Below are positions 10,971 to 22,205 of a DNA stretch of 64,000 bases, piece after piece; the first letter of the stretch is position 1; each line of letters opens with the position of its first letter. Source of the stretch: Dama dama (lineage: Eukaryota; Chordata; Mammalia; Artiodactyla; Cervidae); contig NC_083688.1 of assembly GCF_033118175.1 (NCBI RefSeq), positions 2,239,001-2,303,000 of the forward strand, in the 5' to 3' direction. The position numbers were made by a program, and so were the translations under genes. The notes beneath the pieces are model-generated. The model had not been told where the DNA came from. It made no database searches and was given only the letters and a program-made list of their open reading frames with translations.

Positions 10971-11819
10971 TTGAACTTTCATCCATCCATCCACCCATCT
11001 AACAGATACTAGTTAAGCCCCTCCCACCTGCCAGGCCCCTTGGTGGGTTCTGGAAAGGTGGCTGAGCCGGGATCCGACTAGTCTGGCTCTAGAGCCGCTA
11101 TGCTCTCTCGCGTCTGCCCCGGAAGGCTGGTCCTGTGATCCATATGGGGAAACTGCGTTTTGAGGCCACAGTGGCAGTTAATGGCTTGGCCAGGCTCATG
11201 GTCTGCGTCTTCAAAAAGCCCAGTTTCCCCCTCCCTAGATCAGCGGGGACATGGCTCAGAGCCTTCCAGTTCTTTATTGGTGGAGTCTCCTGAATGCCTC
11301 TCCACAGTAGAATCCCACTGCTACCCTCCTGGCATCCGTTGAGGCCTCCAGGGGACCTGATCCAGCAAAGGAAAGACACTCCATGAGCTGATCATCGACG
11401 GGTGTCATGTCCCTTATCAGCCCATTGGCTTCTGGGAAGTGACTGCAGACCCCTGGAACTTGGGAAGACAGGCTCAGAGAGGTTGAGTGACTTGCTGAAG
11501 GCCACAGAGGTGAGTGATGGCGATGGGAGTCTCAGGCACGTGGGCCTGACCCACGCATGTCACCGTCCCCTCACCCTTGGCGGGATAAGATCAAGGTGGT
11601 CCTTTGGCGCTGGGGAACTGAGCCCAGGCCCCTCACGCGGTGGCTACTGGAAACTCCCTTTTGCCTTTTTCTCCCCCTCACTTCCTCTCTCTGTGTGTTT
11701 TTTTTTCCCCCTTTATTGGCGACGCTGCGTCTATAACAAGCATTTAAAATGAGTCTTGCTGGACCAGGGACGGGGAAGGAGGAGGGAGTAGGGGATTTGT
11801 AGGCAGGAAGACGGGGAGG

Positions 11820-12125
11820 GGGACCGTGGGGTGTTAAATAGCCCAGAATTTTTAAAAAACTGATGCAAATCACTGGTAGGAGAGAAAATTATGTGCAATT
11901 ACGTCCTGATATTGGAAGGTTTTGCCTAGCCCAGGCAACAAGATCTCATTAACAAGCAGAAAATAAGATTGAAATGGTGTGTAAAAGAGCTGAAAAATGA
12001 ATTTGAATGCTGCGTTTGTCCACAATTACCCCCTCCTTCACACATATTTTATTGCAATTTTTTTATTATTCTTAATCTCTCCATTCCTCAAAGCAGATTG
12101 GGGACATCCTGGCATTACCGGGGCG
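11820..12125. promoter_or_regulatory. PAX7: Candidate regulatory island (AT-rich, repeat-free)
   Basis: An AT-rich island of about 300 bp lies in GC-rich surroundings with no repeat I recognise. It contains ATGCAAAT (octamer-like, inside TGATGCAAATCACTGG), TCTCATTAACAAGC, a TTTTATTGCAATTTTTTTAT stretch and TTCTTAATCTC. Such islands in developmental gene introns are often conserved enhancers. Conservation cannot be tested here. Confidence 0.4.
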
Positions 12126-12449
12126 TCGGGAGGAGGTGTGAAGGATTTCCCGCTCCCCTGAAAGGAGACCCTTCTCTCGCACATTTTCCAAGGTTGGGTT
12201 TTGGAGGGATCAGAATTCATTTCTCCGGCTTAGCGGGTTGTAGGAACATGGGGCTTTAACCCCAGCCGAGTGAGCGTTCCTCTGGGCCCTGCCCCGCCCT
12301 TCCCTCCCCTCCCTTCCCAGCGGCTCCTCTGCCTCCAGCTTCCTTCCCTTCGCCTTCTCAGGGTCTCTCCCAGGCTCTCCCTGTCCCTGGAGGTCTCTCC
12401 CGGGAAGCCTGGGGCAAGAGAAACTTCACGGCCTCTGCCAGGGAGCAGC

Positions 12450-12612
12450 CAGGTTGGAGTTCTGGTTCTGCCTCTTTACAAGTTGCTGTGTGGGCCTGGG
12501 TCACTGGCTTAACCTCTCTGGGCCTCCTTTCATCATCTGAAAATGCGAGTGATGACGCTTACCTTTCCAGGGGTGCTGTGAAGACTAAAGGAGAATCTGA
12601 GTACAGTGCCTG
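12450..12612 (+). repeat. MIR relic
   Basis: A GCCTCTTTACAAGTTGCTGT, TAACCTCTCTGGGCC and TGCTGTGAAGACTAAAGGAG series follows the MIR consensus in order. Confidence 0.7.
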
Positions 12613-12613
12613 G

Positions 12614-12735
12614 CATGTGGTGGTGGCTTAGTTGCTAAGTTGTGTCTGATTCTTGCAACGCCATGGACTGTAGCCCACCAGGCTCCTCTGTCCACGGGAT
12701 TTCCCAGGCAAGGATACTGGAGTGGGTTGCCTTGT
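12614..12735 (-). mobile_element. Bov-tA SINE fragment
   Basis: TGGCTTAGTTGCTAAGTTGT, GCCATGGACTGTAGCCCACC and GATACTGGAGTGGGTTGCC are present; the tRNA head is missing. Confidence 0.85.
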
Positions 12736-13829
12736 AGCAGGTGCCTAATGAATTCTCCACCCACCTCCCAACTCTGTTGTCCTGGCCCCCATCTCTTCTT
12801 TCTCCCCCTCCCCCTCAGTACTGGAAAATGCCCGAGTTGGTTTCCAGTCTTGAGAAGAGAGGACGCCAGGGTGCAGGGAGTGGAAAGCACAGGAAAGGCC
12901 ATCTGTCCCCTTCCGCCCCCGGGCCCCGGGGAAGGATGAGCTGGGAAGGAAGGAGTGACCAACCCCGGTTGGAAGGACACTGGTTTTTCCCAGGATTAGG
13001 GGAAAGCCATCTGAGTCACCCCACCACCTATTTCTCACGATGACCAGTGGTGATGGTGTAGGGTCAGCGGTCAGCTTGTGGAAATGACCGAGAGTCTGTG
13101 GCCAGATTTTCCTGGACCTAAAGCCAAATGCCCTTTTGCAGTATCTGCCCTCCCCAACTGGCTTTCACTGCATCAGTAACAGCCCAGCTCCCAGACCCCC
13201 CGCCCCCAACCAGTCACAGATCTGCCAACCCTGGTCACAGCCCTGTTTGGGGTACCAACTGGGGGCCGTGGGGAGTGTCCACTCCGCTAATCAGGCCTCC
13301 CCGCAGCCCAGCGCCCCTTCTGCTTGACTCCAGCCAGGCCCACTGCAGGGCAAGGATGAGCACGTGCTCAGAGCGTCAGCCTTGGGGTCCTGGGCATCCT
13401 CAGCCCTCCCAGCCCCCAGGGGGACAGACCCTGCCAAGATCCTGCTCTCACATCCAGCTTCCCTTTGTCCACGGTTAACCTACCTCAGTGGGAAAGGCTC
13501 AGTTATTTCCCCCCTGGAGGCTGCTCGCCAAACACAGCCACCTGCTCACGTCAGTCAGAGCCCAGCCCCAGCCCACAGGGAGGGGCCCTCGTCTCCTGTG
13601 AAAACAGACCCGTGTTCATGTCTCTGCTTTTCTCACCCCTTCTTCCTGGGTGGAGGGGACTGGGAGGGGAGGAGAGTCGGCGGGCAGACAGACAGGCTTG
13701 ACCGGGATCGGGAACTTTCCTGAAGGCTAGTGATGGGAGCAGGTCATGCCTATGGGCAGGTCCTGCTAGGAACTGGAGGGCCTGGCTTCTGGGTGACTTT
13801 GGGGCCTTTTTATCATTGAGGGCACCCCT

Positions 13830-14051
13830 TGGGCTTCCCCTGTGGCTCAGCAGTAAAGAATCTGCCCGCAGTGCAGGAGCTATAGGAGAGAGAGGTTCGA
13901 TCCCTGGGTCAGGAAGATCCCCTGGAGGAGGGCATGGCAACCCGCCCCAGCATTCTTGCCTGGAGAATCCCATGGACAGAGGAGCCTGGCAGGCTACAGT
14001 CCATGGGGTTGCAAAGAGTCGGACATGACTGAAGTGACTTAGCATGCATGC
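13830..14051 (+). mobile_element. Bov-tA SINE
   Basis: The element is full length, from GGGCTTCCCCTGTGGCTCAG to GACTGAAGTGACTTAGCATG. The tRNA-like half contains AGGTTCGATCCCTGGGTCAG. Confidence 0.95.
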
Positions 14052-14563
14052 ACTCGGCTTTTTCCATTCTTAGAGGACTGAACGGTGTTCTGGGGAGACA
14101 GGATCTTGAACCCACCTCCCTGAGTCTGGATGAGAGCCGCAGGTTGAGGGCTGCCCTCCACAGACACCCTGGTCCTCTTTTTTTTTTGGTCCACCGTGAT
14201 GCATCTGTAGCGATCAAGACCCCTCTCCTTGAGAAGGCATAGGTGGGAGCTGACCTCTGCCCCTCCCCCGGGCGTGGTGCAATCAGGCAGGGAAGGGGAG
14301 ATCTAGATGTTTCCATGCACCACTGGATGGAGGGACCAAGGTCTTCATACTGTGTGTGTGTGATGATTCATCCTGGTGACACACAGAATCCGGCGTCTGG
14401 TCCGCAGTGGGCCTCCAACAAATGTTGGTGAGCCCCTAGGCGTATTACACGCAGCTTGGTCTGTACCCAAGGTTTCTAAGGCAGCTGGTGAGTTAGTCTG
14501 AATGTCATTACGTGCAATTCCCTTCAAATTCATTTGTTTACCGCCTGTTATTAACACAAAGTA

Positions 14564-14792
14564 TGCATGCGTGCGCGAAGTCGCTTCTGTCGTGTCTGAG
14601 TCTTTGTGTCCCTATGGACTGTAGCCCACCAGGCTCCTCTGTCCCCGGGATTCTCCAGGCAAGAATACTGGAGTGGGTTGCCATGCCCTCCTCCAGGGGA
14701 GCTTCCTGACTCAGGGATGGAACCCATGTCTCTTACGTCTCCTGCATTGGCAGGCAGGTTCTTCACCACTGACACCACCCGGGAAGCCCGAC
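14564..14792 (-). mobile_element. Bov-tA SINE
   Basis: It is the complement of a full element: GCGAAGTCGCTTCTGTCGTG at the left, CACCACTGACACCACCCGGG at the right. Confidence 0.93.
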
Positions 14793-15066
14793 ACGCAGTA
14801 TAGGGAGGTGCAAAAAAGAAATACACACGGCTGTCTCTGCTCTTCCCAAATCTGTTCTGGGCGAGACTCACCAAAGAACGAGAGAATCAGTTATTGACAG
14901 TTGAGCGGGATTTCTGGTCAGACAGGATGGCAAGAGCAGAGGAGTTCGGAAAAGGGAGGGCGTGGTCAAAGAAGGCTTCTTGGAGGAGGCTTCCCAAAGG
15001 GGTAGCTGTAGCATTTGCTCAGAGGAAAATCAGTGAAGGAGCAGAAGGCTGGTGCAGACTGGACCG

Positions 15067-15275
15067 TTCAGTTCAGTTGCTCAGTCGTGTCCGACTCTTT
15101 GCGGCCCCATGGACTGCAGCACGCCAGGCCTCCCTGGCCATCACCAACTCCCGGAGCTTACTCAAACTCATGTCCATTGAGTCAGTGATGCCATCCAACC
15201 ATCTCATCCTCTGTCGTCCCTTTCTCCTCCTGCCCTCAATCTTTCCCAGCATCAGGGTCTTTTCCAATATGCAAC
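15067..15275 (-). mobile_element. BovB 3' end / ART2A-type fragment
   Basis: It starts TTCAGTTCAGTTGCTCAGTC, followed by CACGCCAGGCCTCCCTGGCC and CATCCAACCATCTCATCCTC, the antisense of the BovB LINE 3' end. It is antisense to PAX7 and 5'-truncated. Confidence 0.92.
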
Positions 15276-15339
15276 AACTAATATGGCAAATACTGAAATG
15301 GTGTCTAATTCAGACACATCTTGGGCTCAGTGAAGTGAT

Positions 15340-15550
15340 CATAAGACCAGGGTTTGGACCCCAGGTTGTCTGTACTTACTTGCTGTGTGATCACAGGCAA
15401 GTTACATGAGCTCTCTGAGTCTCGTTTCCTCCTCCGGAAGATGGGGCCAATACCAGTCACCTTGTAGGATTATTCCGAGAAATAAACGAGATGGTTCGTG
15501 TGACACACCTCACACTGCCTGGCACAGAGGAGGAACTCACCAAGTGACAT
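15340..15550 (+). repeat. MIR relic
   Basis: GTGTGATCACAGGCAAGTTA, then a TTCCTCCTCCGGAAGATGGG core and GCCTGGCACAGAGG, in MIR order. Confidence 0.7.
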
Positions 15551-15602
15551 TTTTCCCTCTCTGCCTCTCCCTGCCCTAGTTAGAAATTGAGTGCGGGGTG
15601 GG

Positions 15603-15736
15603 GGTGGATTGGGAGTTTGGGATTAGCAAACTATTATATATAGAATGGATAAACAGCGTGGTCCCATGTAGAGCACAGGGAACTGTATTCAATATCCGGT
15701 CATAAACCATAATGGAAAAGGGAAAAAAAAAAAAAG
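15603..15736 (+). mobile_element. Artiodactyl L1 3' end fragment
   Basis: GGGAGTTTGGGATTAGCAAA, ATATAGAATGGATAAACAGC and GAGCACAGGGAACTGTATTC are typical of the artiodactyl L1 3' UTR. It ends in an A-rich tail at 15722-15735. Confidence 0.8.
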
Positions 15737-16429
15737 AAATTGAATTAGCCATTCTTTTCTGGGACTGGAGGCCTGGCTCAGCCCAGCCCAGGCCTGGTCA
15801 CTGGCTGGAAAGTCGGCCAATCTGAGTTCCCTCTGGACTTTACTTCTGACTCACTGTGTGACCTTGATAGATGCCTCGCCCCTCTGGGCCTCAGTTTCCC
15901 CATCTGCGCAGTGAACGCGGTGGGCCACCTGCTAGTTAGGAACCATCCTTCCTCCGCAGAGTCCGAGATTCCCGGGAGTTCTTTGTAAACAGAGCTACGA
16001 GTCCCGGCCTCTTGGTCTCCGGGTGGGGGCCAGCCCTTCTCTCCAGGCTGTACTCCCTCCCCGCCCTCCCCAACCTTCTGGGGCCCCAGCCTGAGCCTGG
16101 CGGGCTTCCCACCAAGCCGGGGGTTCAGCCAACCAGACCTGCCTGGCATGGTGGGAAAGAATGCAAAGAGACGGATCTGTCGTCCTTTCTGATTAGCACG
16201 GGGAGTGCGCTGAACCAGACCGTCCCAGCCGATAGCGGGAAGAAAATAAGAGAGATTAGCAATGAATACAGCAGGCAGACTCAGAGCTGCTCAGGTCCAT
16301 CCCTGGGGTCCCCGGTGGTAGGAGAACTCCAAGATGGCAGGACAGCCGGACCTCGGAGGACAGGCAAGTCCCCAGAAGGGAGAGGCAGGGGTGACTTTGA
16401 GGGTCCCCAGAGGGCCAGGCTTCTTCTGC

Positions 16430-16620
16430 TTCCAAGCCTTTGTACCTGCTGCACCCCTGCCCAGGTCTCCTCCACAACCCTGTCATCATCTCAAACCCAC
16501 TCCTACTTACTTTTTAGGACTTGGCCCCTTCCGGGAAGCCTTCCCTCAGCCCCTCATGCTGGGTTGTTTGTGCTTTCCTTGTGCATTTATCACACTTTAT
16601 CAGTGTATTAAAAGTACCTG
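16430..16620 (-). repeat. L2-like relic
   Basis: TTCCAAGCCTTTGTACCTGC, GGGAAGCCTTCCCTCAGCCC and TGTGCTTTCCTTGTGCATTT are in the order seen in the complement of L2 3' ends. Confidence 0.5.
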
Positions 16621-16637
16621 GATTACTAGACAAATAT

Positions 16638-17115
16638 TGTTGTTGTTCAGTCGCTGCTGTGTCCAACTCTTTGCGACCCCACGGACTGTAGCACACCAGG
16701 CTTCCCTGTCCTTCACTCTCTCCCAGAGTTTGCTCAGATTCATGTCCATTGAGTTGGTGATGCCATCCAGCCATCTCATCCTCTGTCGTCCCCTTCTCCT
16801 CCTGCCTTCAATCTTTCCCAGAAACAGGGTCTTTTCCAGTGAGTCAGCTCTTCACATCAGGTGGCCAAAGTACTTGGAGCTTCAGCATCAGTCCTTACAA
16901 TAAATATTCAGGGTTGATTTCCTTTAGGATGGACTGGTTGGAGACCCAACCAGGGACTCTCAAGAGTCTTCTCCAGCACAATTCTTCAAAATTCTTCAAA
17001 AGCATCAATTCTTCAGCATTCAGCCTTCTTTACAGTCCAACTGTCACATCTGTACATGACTAATGGAAAAAAACAAAGCTTTGACTGACTATATAGACCC
17101 TTGTCAGCCAAGTGT
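16638..17115 (-). mobile_element. BovB LINE 3' fragment
   Basis: GTTGTTCAGTCGCTGCTGTG at the left, then the BovB 3' coding end in antisense, reaching the CTTTACAGTCCAACTGTCAC and AAAGCTTTGACTGACTATAT segments. It is antisense to PAX7. Confidence 0.92.
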
Positions 17116-17149
17116 CACTAGACAAATATTCAGTAATAATAACAATAGT

Positions 17150-17362
17150 TCAACTTTGGGGGCACTTACACCACAGGCCAGATACTGTCCTAAGCCCATT
17201 ATACGGATTATCCCATTTAATGGTCATAACATCTACTTTGGAAGGGGAGGATCTGGAATTATTTCTGTCTTACAGACAAGATGGGGGATAGTGGCACCAA
17301 ACAGATTAGTGACTTTGTCCAAGGTCAGTTGCTGACAAGTGTTGGGGCCTGGACTTGAATCT
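17150..17362 (-). repeat. MIR relic
   Basis: TAATGGTCATAACATCTACT, a CTTACAGACAAGATGGGGGA core and GTCCAAGGTCAGTTGCTGAC follow MIR in reverse. Confidence 0.65.
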
Positions 17363-18305
17363 GGCCCCAGAGACCATCCTGTTGGCCAGTACATGTCACA
17401 AAAATGGTCCGTCTTCCACTCGCTGGTGAGATCTCTGAGGTCCTTAAACCCTTTGATTTCAGCTTTTCCCAGGGCCCTAAGAGGTAGGAGGGCAGAGCCG
17501 TCAGGACAGCAGCTCCGGGATCCCTGGGCCTGGGCCCCGCCCCAGCACCGTCACTTTTCTACCTGGGCGATTCCAAACAGGTTTTTCTCTGCCTCAGTTT
17601 CCCCCTCTGTGAGGTGGGACTCATAAATAGTTCCCATCTCAGAGCTAGTCCGAGGAATAAGTGTGCGGATAGACACACAGCAAGTCGGCATCTGGTACCC
17701 TGTGGCCTAGCTATTTGCAGATGGGGGCTCCCGAGGCCATACAGGGGAGCTGGTGTAGGGCCCCAGACATTCTTCCTGGCACCTTTGAGTTTCCCTGCTC
17801 CTTCCTGCCTCTGGGTCTAGGCTCCTGACCTGCCCCAACCTCAGCCCCAGGGTTCCCCCTCCCTCCAGACCCTGTCTGCTGGCCCTTTCTCCCTCCCCTG
17901 GGCGTCTCCCCAGCTGGGAACCTTTCTCCAGCACCTTCGGGGGTTGGGGCAGGTGTTCTGAGCTGCTCGAGGGGTATTTTCTGTGGGGTCGGGGTTGATG
18001 GGGAGGAACGGGGAGGGGGCCCCCTCTTCTGGGGCTTCTGGGAGTATCCGAGACCTGGGCCAGGGTCCCCCAGGAGGTCCGAGTGTGGCCCCCACCTCCC
18101 GTAGGCGATTCAGCCAGAGACGGCTGCTCTATGCTTCAGTCTCCTTGTGAGGCAGGAGGGCCAGCCCGGTCTCCGGAAGGAGGGCGGCCCGACCCCACCC
18201 TCAGCCCGTTCAGGCCGCCTCCCACTGCCTTCCTCCAGGTCCCGGCTCAGCCGAGAACTTCCCCTTGGGCCCAGGGGATGGGAAATTGGCTGCTGCTTTC
18301 CTTTC

Positions 18306-18720
18306 CGCCTCGCTTGTCTCCCCTCCAGCCGCCAGCTCTCTGGCTGCATCGCCCATTTTGGCCCCGTCTGCGTCCCACTCTCCTTTTCCCCATCTCTCCT
18401 TCTCTCAAATCCAGACCCTGCCCGGGCTCGGTCCCCTAATCTCAGGCCTCTCCCGGTTTCCCCCGCAAACACCTCCTTTTCCTCCCTCCCCGCCCCTCCC
18501 CCCATGCCCCGTCCCCTAATCTCTCACGCCTCTCCCGCCCCCGCCCGCAAACACCTTTTTCCCCTCTCCCCTCCCCCCTTCCCTCCCCCCTCTCCCCTCC
18601 CCCCTTCCCTCCCCCACGACTCCTCTCCCTCCCCTCCCCCTCTGCCTCTCCTACAGTCTCCCCCCTCCCTGCCCGCCCCGTTTCTGTCCGCCACCCCCCA
18701 TCTCTCTGCACCCAGCTCCC
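18306..18720. repeat. Polypyrimidine tract with internal duplications
   Basis: About 400 bp of the + strand is overwhelmingly C and T, densest at 18470-18690. Inside it GTCCCCTAATCTC occurs at 18431 and 18511, and CGCAAACACCT at 18464 and 18546, showing an approximately 80-bp local duplication. Further right, a unit around TCTCCCCTCCCCCCTTCCCT is repeated. Such tracts can form triplex (H-DNA) structures. Confidence 0.75.
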
Positions 18721-19150
18721 CGATGGCGGGCTCCAGGCAGGGGCTGCGCACACGGTTCGGGGTGCGGTCCCGGGCCCAGCGGACCTGGAGCGCGGCGGGG
18801 GCGGGGGTGGCGTGGAGCGGGGCGCGGGCTGGGAAGGGGGGACCGGCCGGATCCGCGCGGCTGCCCCGCCCGCGCCGCGGCGCCTTTGATCCATGGCCCG
18901 AGGCCGCCTGACAGTGGAAAATGCGGGGAGACAAAACCACTCAGTCAAAGTGATTCCCAACAACTGTCTCCCCGAGATAAGGACGCGCGCGGGCAAGGCG
19001 GCCCGCTTAACTCCTGCGGCCGGGGCCGGGATCGGGGAGCAGCAGCGGGCCGGGCCGCCCCCAGAACTCCCGGCCGGCGCGGGGCGGCGGCCAGTGGGGC
19101 CCGGTGCGGAGGCCGTCGGTCCGGGGGCCGGGCAGGGAGCGCTTCCCCTC
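18720..19150. promoter_or_regulatory. PAX7: Intronic CpG-rich island
   Basis: CpG dinucleotides are frequent (for example GGAGCGCGGCGGGGGCGGGG and CCGCGCCGCGGCGCC), unlike the flanks. It contains an unusual non-GC core near 18885-18980 (CGCCTTTGATCCATGG, CACTCAGTCAAAGTGATTCC, CCCGAGATAAGG) that includes a TCAAAG/CTTTGA TCF/LEF-like pair and a GATAAG motif. It could be an intragenic promoter or an enhancer island. No exon is evident. Confidence 0.5.
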
Positions 19151-19954
19151 GCCCCCACCCTGCTTTCCTTTGGTCCTCGGGTAGCCAGTGAGGCACTTGC
19201 TAGAACATTCTCACCGCGCCCCCCTTCACTTACCAACCCCTCTTCACTTCGTCGGAGAGAGAAGCGTCCGTCCTCCAGGCTGAGTGACCAGCAGTCCCTC
19301 CCAGAGTAGCACTTTTGCCTCTGGATGCTAACTTTCTGGATTCTGCCCTCTCCCCCTAAAGCAAGAACCAGGATTTTCTGGGGGCCCGTGTCCTCAGCAC
19401 AAAGCCTGGCACACAGTGTGGTCCGGTAAACATCGGGGGGCCTGCACTAGACACTGGGCATCCGGGTTTGCAGACCCCTGCCTTCAGAGGCTCTCCAGTT
19501 AGTTTGGCAAGAGTCAAGCGGGCAAACCAGGAGCCAGAAGCCCCCAGAGAGGAAGGGCTGCCCCAGACGAGGGGGTGTGGTGGCAGGAAAGCGTCTATGC
19601 CCCCCCGCCACCCCGTACCCACCGGACAAGCATGCCTTCCTCAGGGCCATCAGGCTCGGCTGGACAGACCACCTGGAGGTCCAGCTCTGCCCTCCCACTG
19701 CCTTCCTTGGCTCACCGGGGTCCACCGGGGAAATCCAGGAGGTGACCAGATTATGCAACCTGAGCGCAAAAGGGAACCTTCACAATCCCGTCCTCAGCCC
19801 CCAGGGCTGTCTGGTCTGTTTGGGACAGGGAGAGCCCACAGGGTCCAGGTGATGCGAGCGGGGGAGGGGGCAGAGTCGAGGGGAGGCAAACCCTCATCTT
19901 GGGGTTACAGGCAGGATCTGGTTTTGTCAAGACTGCTGGAGAGTGGGTTCTTGG

Positions 19955-20040
19955 AAGGTTAGTGGTTCCCAAAGCTGTGCATCAGAATGATCGGGAATGC
20001 CTGTTAAAAATAGACATTCCCAGGCTCCACCAGACAGATC
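19955..20040 (+). repeat. MER5A-like hAT relic
   Basis: AGTGGTTCCCAAAGCTGTGC, ATCAGAATGATCGGGAATGC and a CATTCCCAGGCTCCACC end resemble the MER5A left part. A BovB fragment follows directly. Confidence 0.65.
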
Positions 20041-20375
20041 AGTTGTTGCTGTTCCGTCGTAGTGTGCGACTCTCCGCGACCCCATGGATGCAGCACGCCA
20101 GGCCTCCCTGTCCTTCACCATCTCCTGGAGCCTTGCTCAAACTCATGTCCATTGAGTCAGTGATGCCATCCAACCATCTCATCCTCTGTTGTCCCCTTCT
20201 CCTCCTGCCCTCAATCTTTGCCAGCATCAGGGTCTTTTCCAGTGAGTCAGCTCTTTGCATCATGTGGTCAAAGTATTGGAGCTTCAGCTTCAGCATCAGT
20301 CCTTCCAGAGACTACTCAGGGCTGATTTCCTTTAGGATGGACTGGTTGGATCTCCTTGCAGTCCACGGGACCCTG
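20041..20375 (-). mobile_element. BovB LINE 3' fragment
   Basis: CAGTTGTTGCTGTTCCGTCG starts an antisense BovB 3' end that runs to GGATCTCCTTGCAGTCCACG. It seems to have inserted in or beside the MER5A-like relic. Confidence 0.92.
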
Positions 20376-21960
20376 TTGTGGGACAGGAGTCTGTGTTTTA
20401 AAGAAGGCACCATCCGAGGCAGCTGTTTTGAAGTTTGGCACATCCTGAGCAGCGGATTAGGGAGCCTTCACCTTGTCAACCTCTCGTCAGCACCTTGACC
20501 CCCAAACCCCCTTCTTTAGGAAGTGACTCAGGGGCAGGGCTGTTTGAATTGAACTGAGACCCCTTTCAGCAATCTCCAGGATTGACGACTCCCTGGAAGT
20601 AGTTAATCGTCTGGTTCCTTTTATGATAGACACCTGCTATAGCGCTACACATTTCTCACTGCCTAGAAGACTCAGGAATTAGCCGGGCTTTTCCTAGGGC
20701 ACAGGGTGTGGCCATGCCCAGATCCTTTCAGAAGGTCAGTGGACTGGTGTATGCAGCCAAGTTGCATGGGCAACCCCCAGTTTGACACAAAACTCTGGGA
20801 AGCCTTTGGAGCGCACTGAACAGGGCGACCCATCGCTTCCCCAGCTCCTGTCCCTCCCCTGCTGGGCTGTTGGGGGCCAGCAGACAGCATGAGAGCTCAG
20901 CGTGAGGCCAGCGCTTGTGCTAGACCGGGGTCTGACCTGCGGCACCAGAGGATTAAGGTCCCCTGAGAACACCAGCGAGCGTCTTACACAGAGTGTGCAT
21001 CTGGGCTGAAATTGAGACGTGATGCCCCAGGCAGAAGTTCCTGAGCCTCCCCCGGGGGCTGCCTTCGCCTCCCCATCACACATAGCACCCATCCCCACCC
21101 CTAACCCCCCGGGCGTCCTTCCCTGAACGCCCTGGATGCTGACTCCACCCTCAGTCAACTCCAGGCTACCTCTCTAAGCCTCTGGGGGAAGTGGCTGTCC
21201 CAGCTGAGGTCCCACTCTGCTTTGACCCCCAAAGAAATGGGGTTATCCTCCAGCACCTTTATACTGTCCTCAGTGGTGACAAGAAATCCCCCATCTGTTC
21301 AGAACCAGAGGGGTCAATGATGTGCTTCCACCCCCATTAACTGTTTGGTCCTCACTGAGTTCTGAGGGCCTGGAATCGTCATGCCCATTTTGCAGACTTG
21401 GAGAGGCAAAGCTCAAGGTCAGCAGCAAGGAACAGTGTCAGAATTCAAAAGCCCAGTCTGCCCGATGTCAGAGATTAAATTCTTCCCTCCATGCCGGGCT
21501 TTCAGAGCAGAGCTCTCTCCTCTCCAGGTCTGCTCTGCACCTTGACAAGCTCCCAGGGGATTCCCACGTGCAGGAAAGTTTGAGAAGCACTGACCAAAAT
21601 GACCTCATTGTTTCTTCCAAGCTCTCAGATGCCTCCTGGGCTTCTGGGGTGACTCACAATGGTCCACCCTGGGCGGCAGAGGACGGGGACAGGAAGGGGC
21701 TTTGGCGGAAAGCTGCCAAAACCCCTCAGGGGAAGAAGCAGGGGAGGCTGGCTGAGGATTCCTCCAGCCTGGGCTGACAACCAGCTGGACCAGGGTTCAA
21801 GCCTCGCCTTCTGACCTGGTGACCTTGACTCTGGCACCCGAGCTCCAGGGCTGATTCAACGGGCACTGCCTGCTGGAGGCGTGTGGGCACAGGGGCGAGA
21901 AAGTGGACAGACCCTTAGAGAGGATCAGGGTGTGAGATGCTGATGGAGGGAAGGACGGTG
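20376..21960. other. PAX7: Intron 7 stretch without recognised features
   Basis: I see no gene here. There are weak MIR/MER5-like traces around 21360-21450 and 21545-21600, and otherwise single-copy-looking sequence. Confidence 0.5.
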
Positions 21961-22205
21961 GGTTCGGCTAGGCAGGCAGGATAGTCAGAGAGCGGAGTAG
22001 GGGAGGCCGAGGGAGGGAGGTGGGAAGATGGTGAGGAAATCTGAGGGAGAAGCATACAGAGGAATAGAGACAGGAAGAGAGACGCCTGGAGACAGAGAGA
22101 GAGAAAGAAAAGGAGAAAGGACAGCACGTACAGATCTGGGCAGAGGGGTGAGGACAGGAAGCAAAGGCAGAAGCCAGGAGAGGCGGAGATGACGGGGAGC
22201 CGGGA
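21960..22205. repeat. Purine-rich (GA/GGA) tract
   Basis: The + strand is mostly A and G (for example GACAGAGAGAGAGAAAGAAA), low complexity without a fixed unit. Confidence 0.6.

Noticed and set aside
13830..14051. tRNA-like boxes in several places
   Set aside because: They are the tRNA-Glu-derived heads of Bov-tA SINEs, without a complete cloverleaf, so they are not tRNA genes.
18147..19236. Long open frames on both strands (254 and 264 codons)
   Set aside because: They run through the C/T-only tract and CpG-rich island; low complexity explains the openness.
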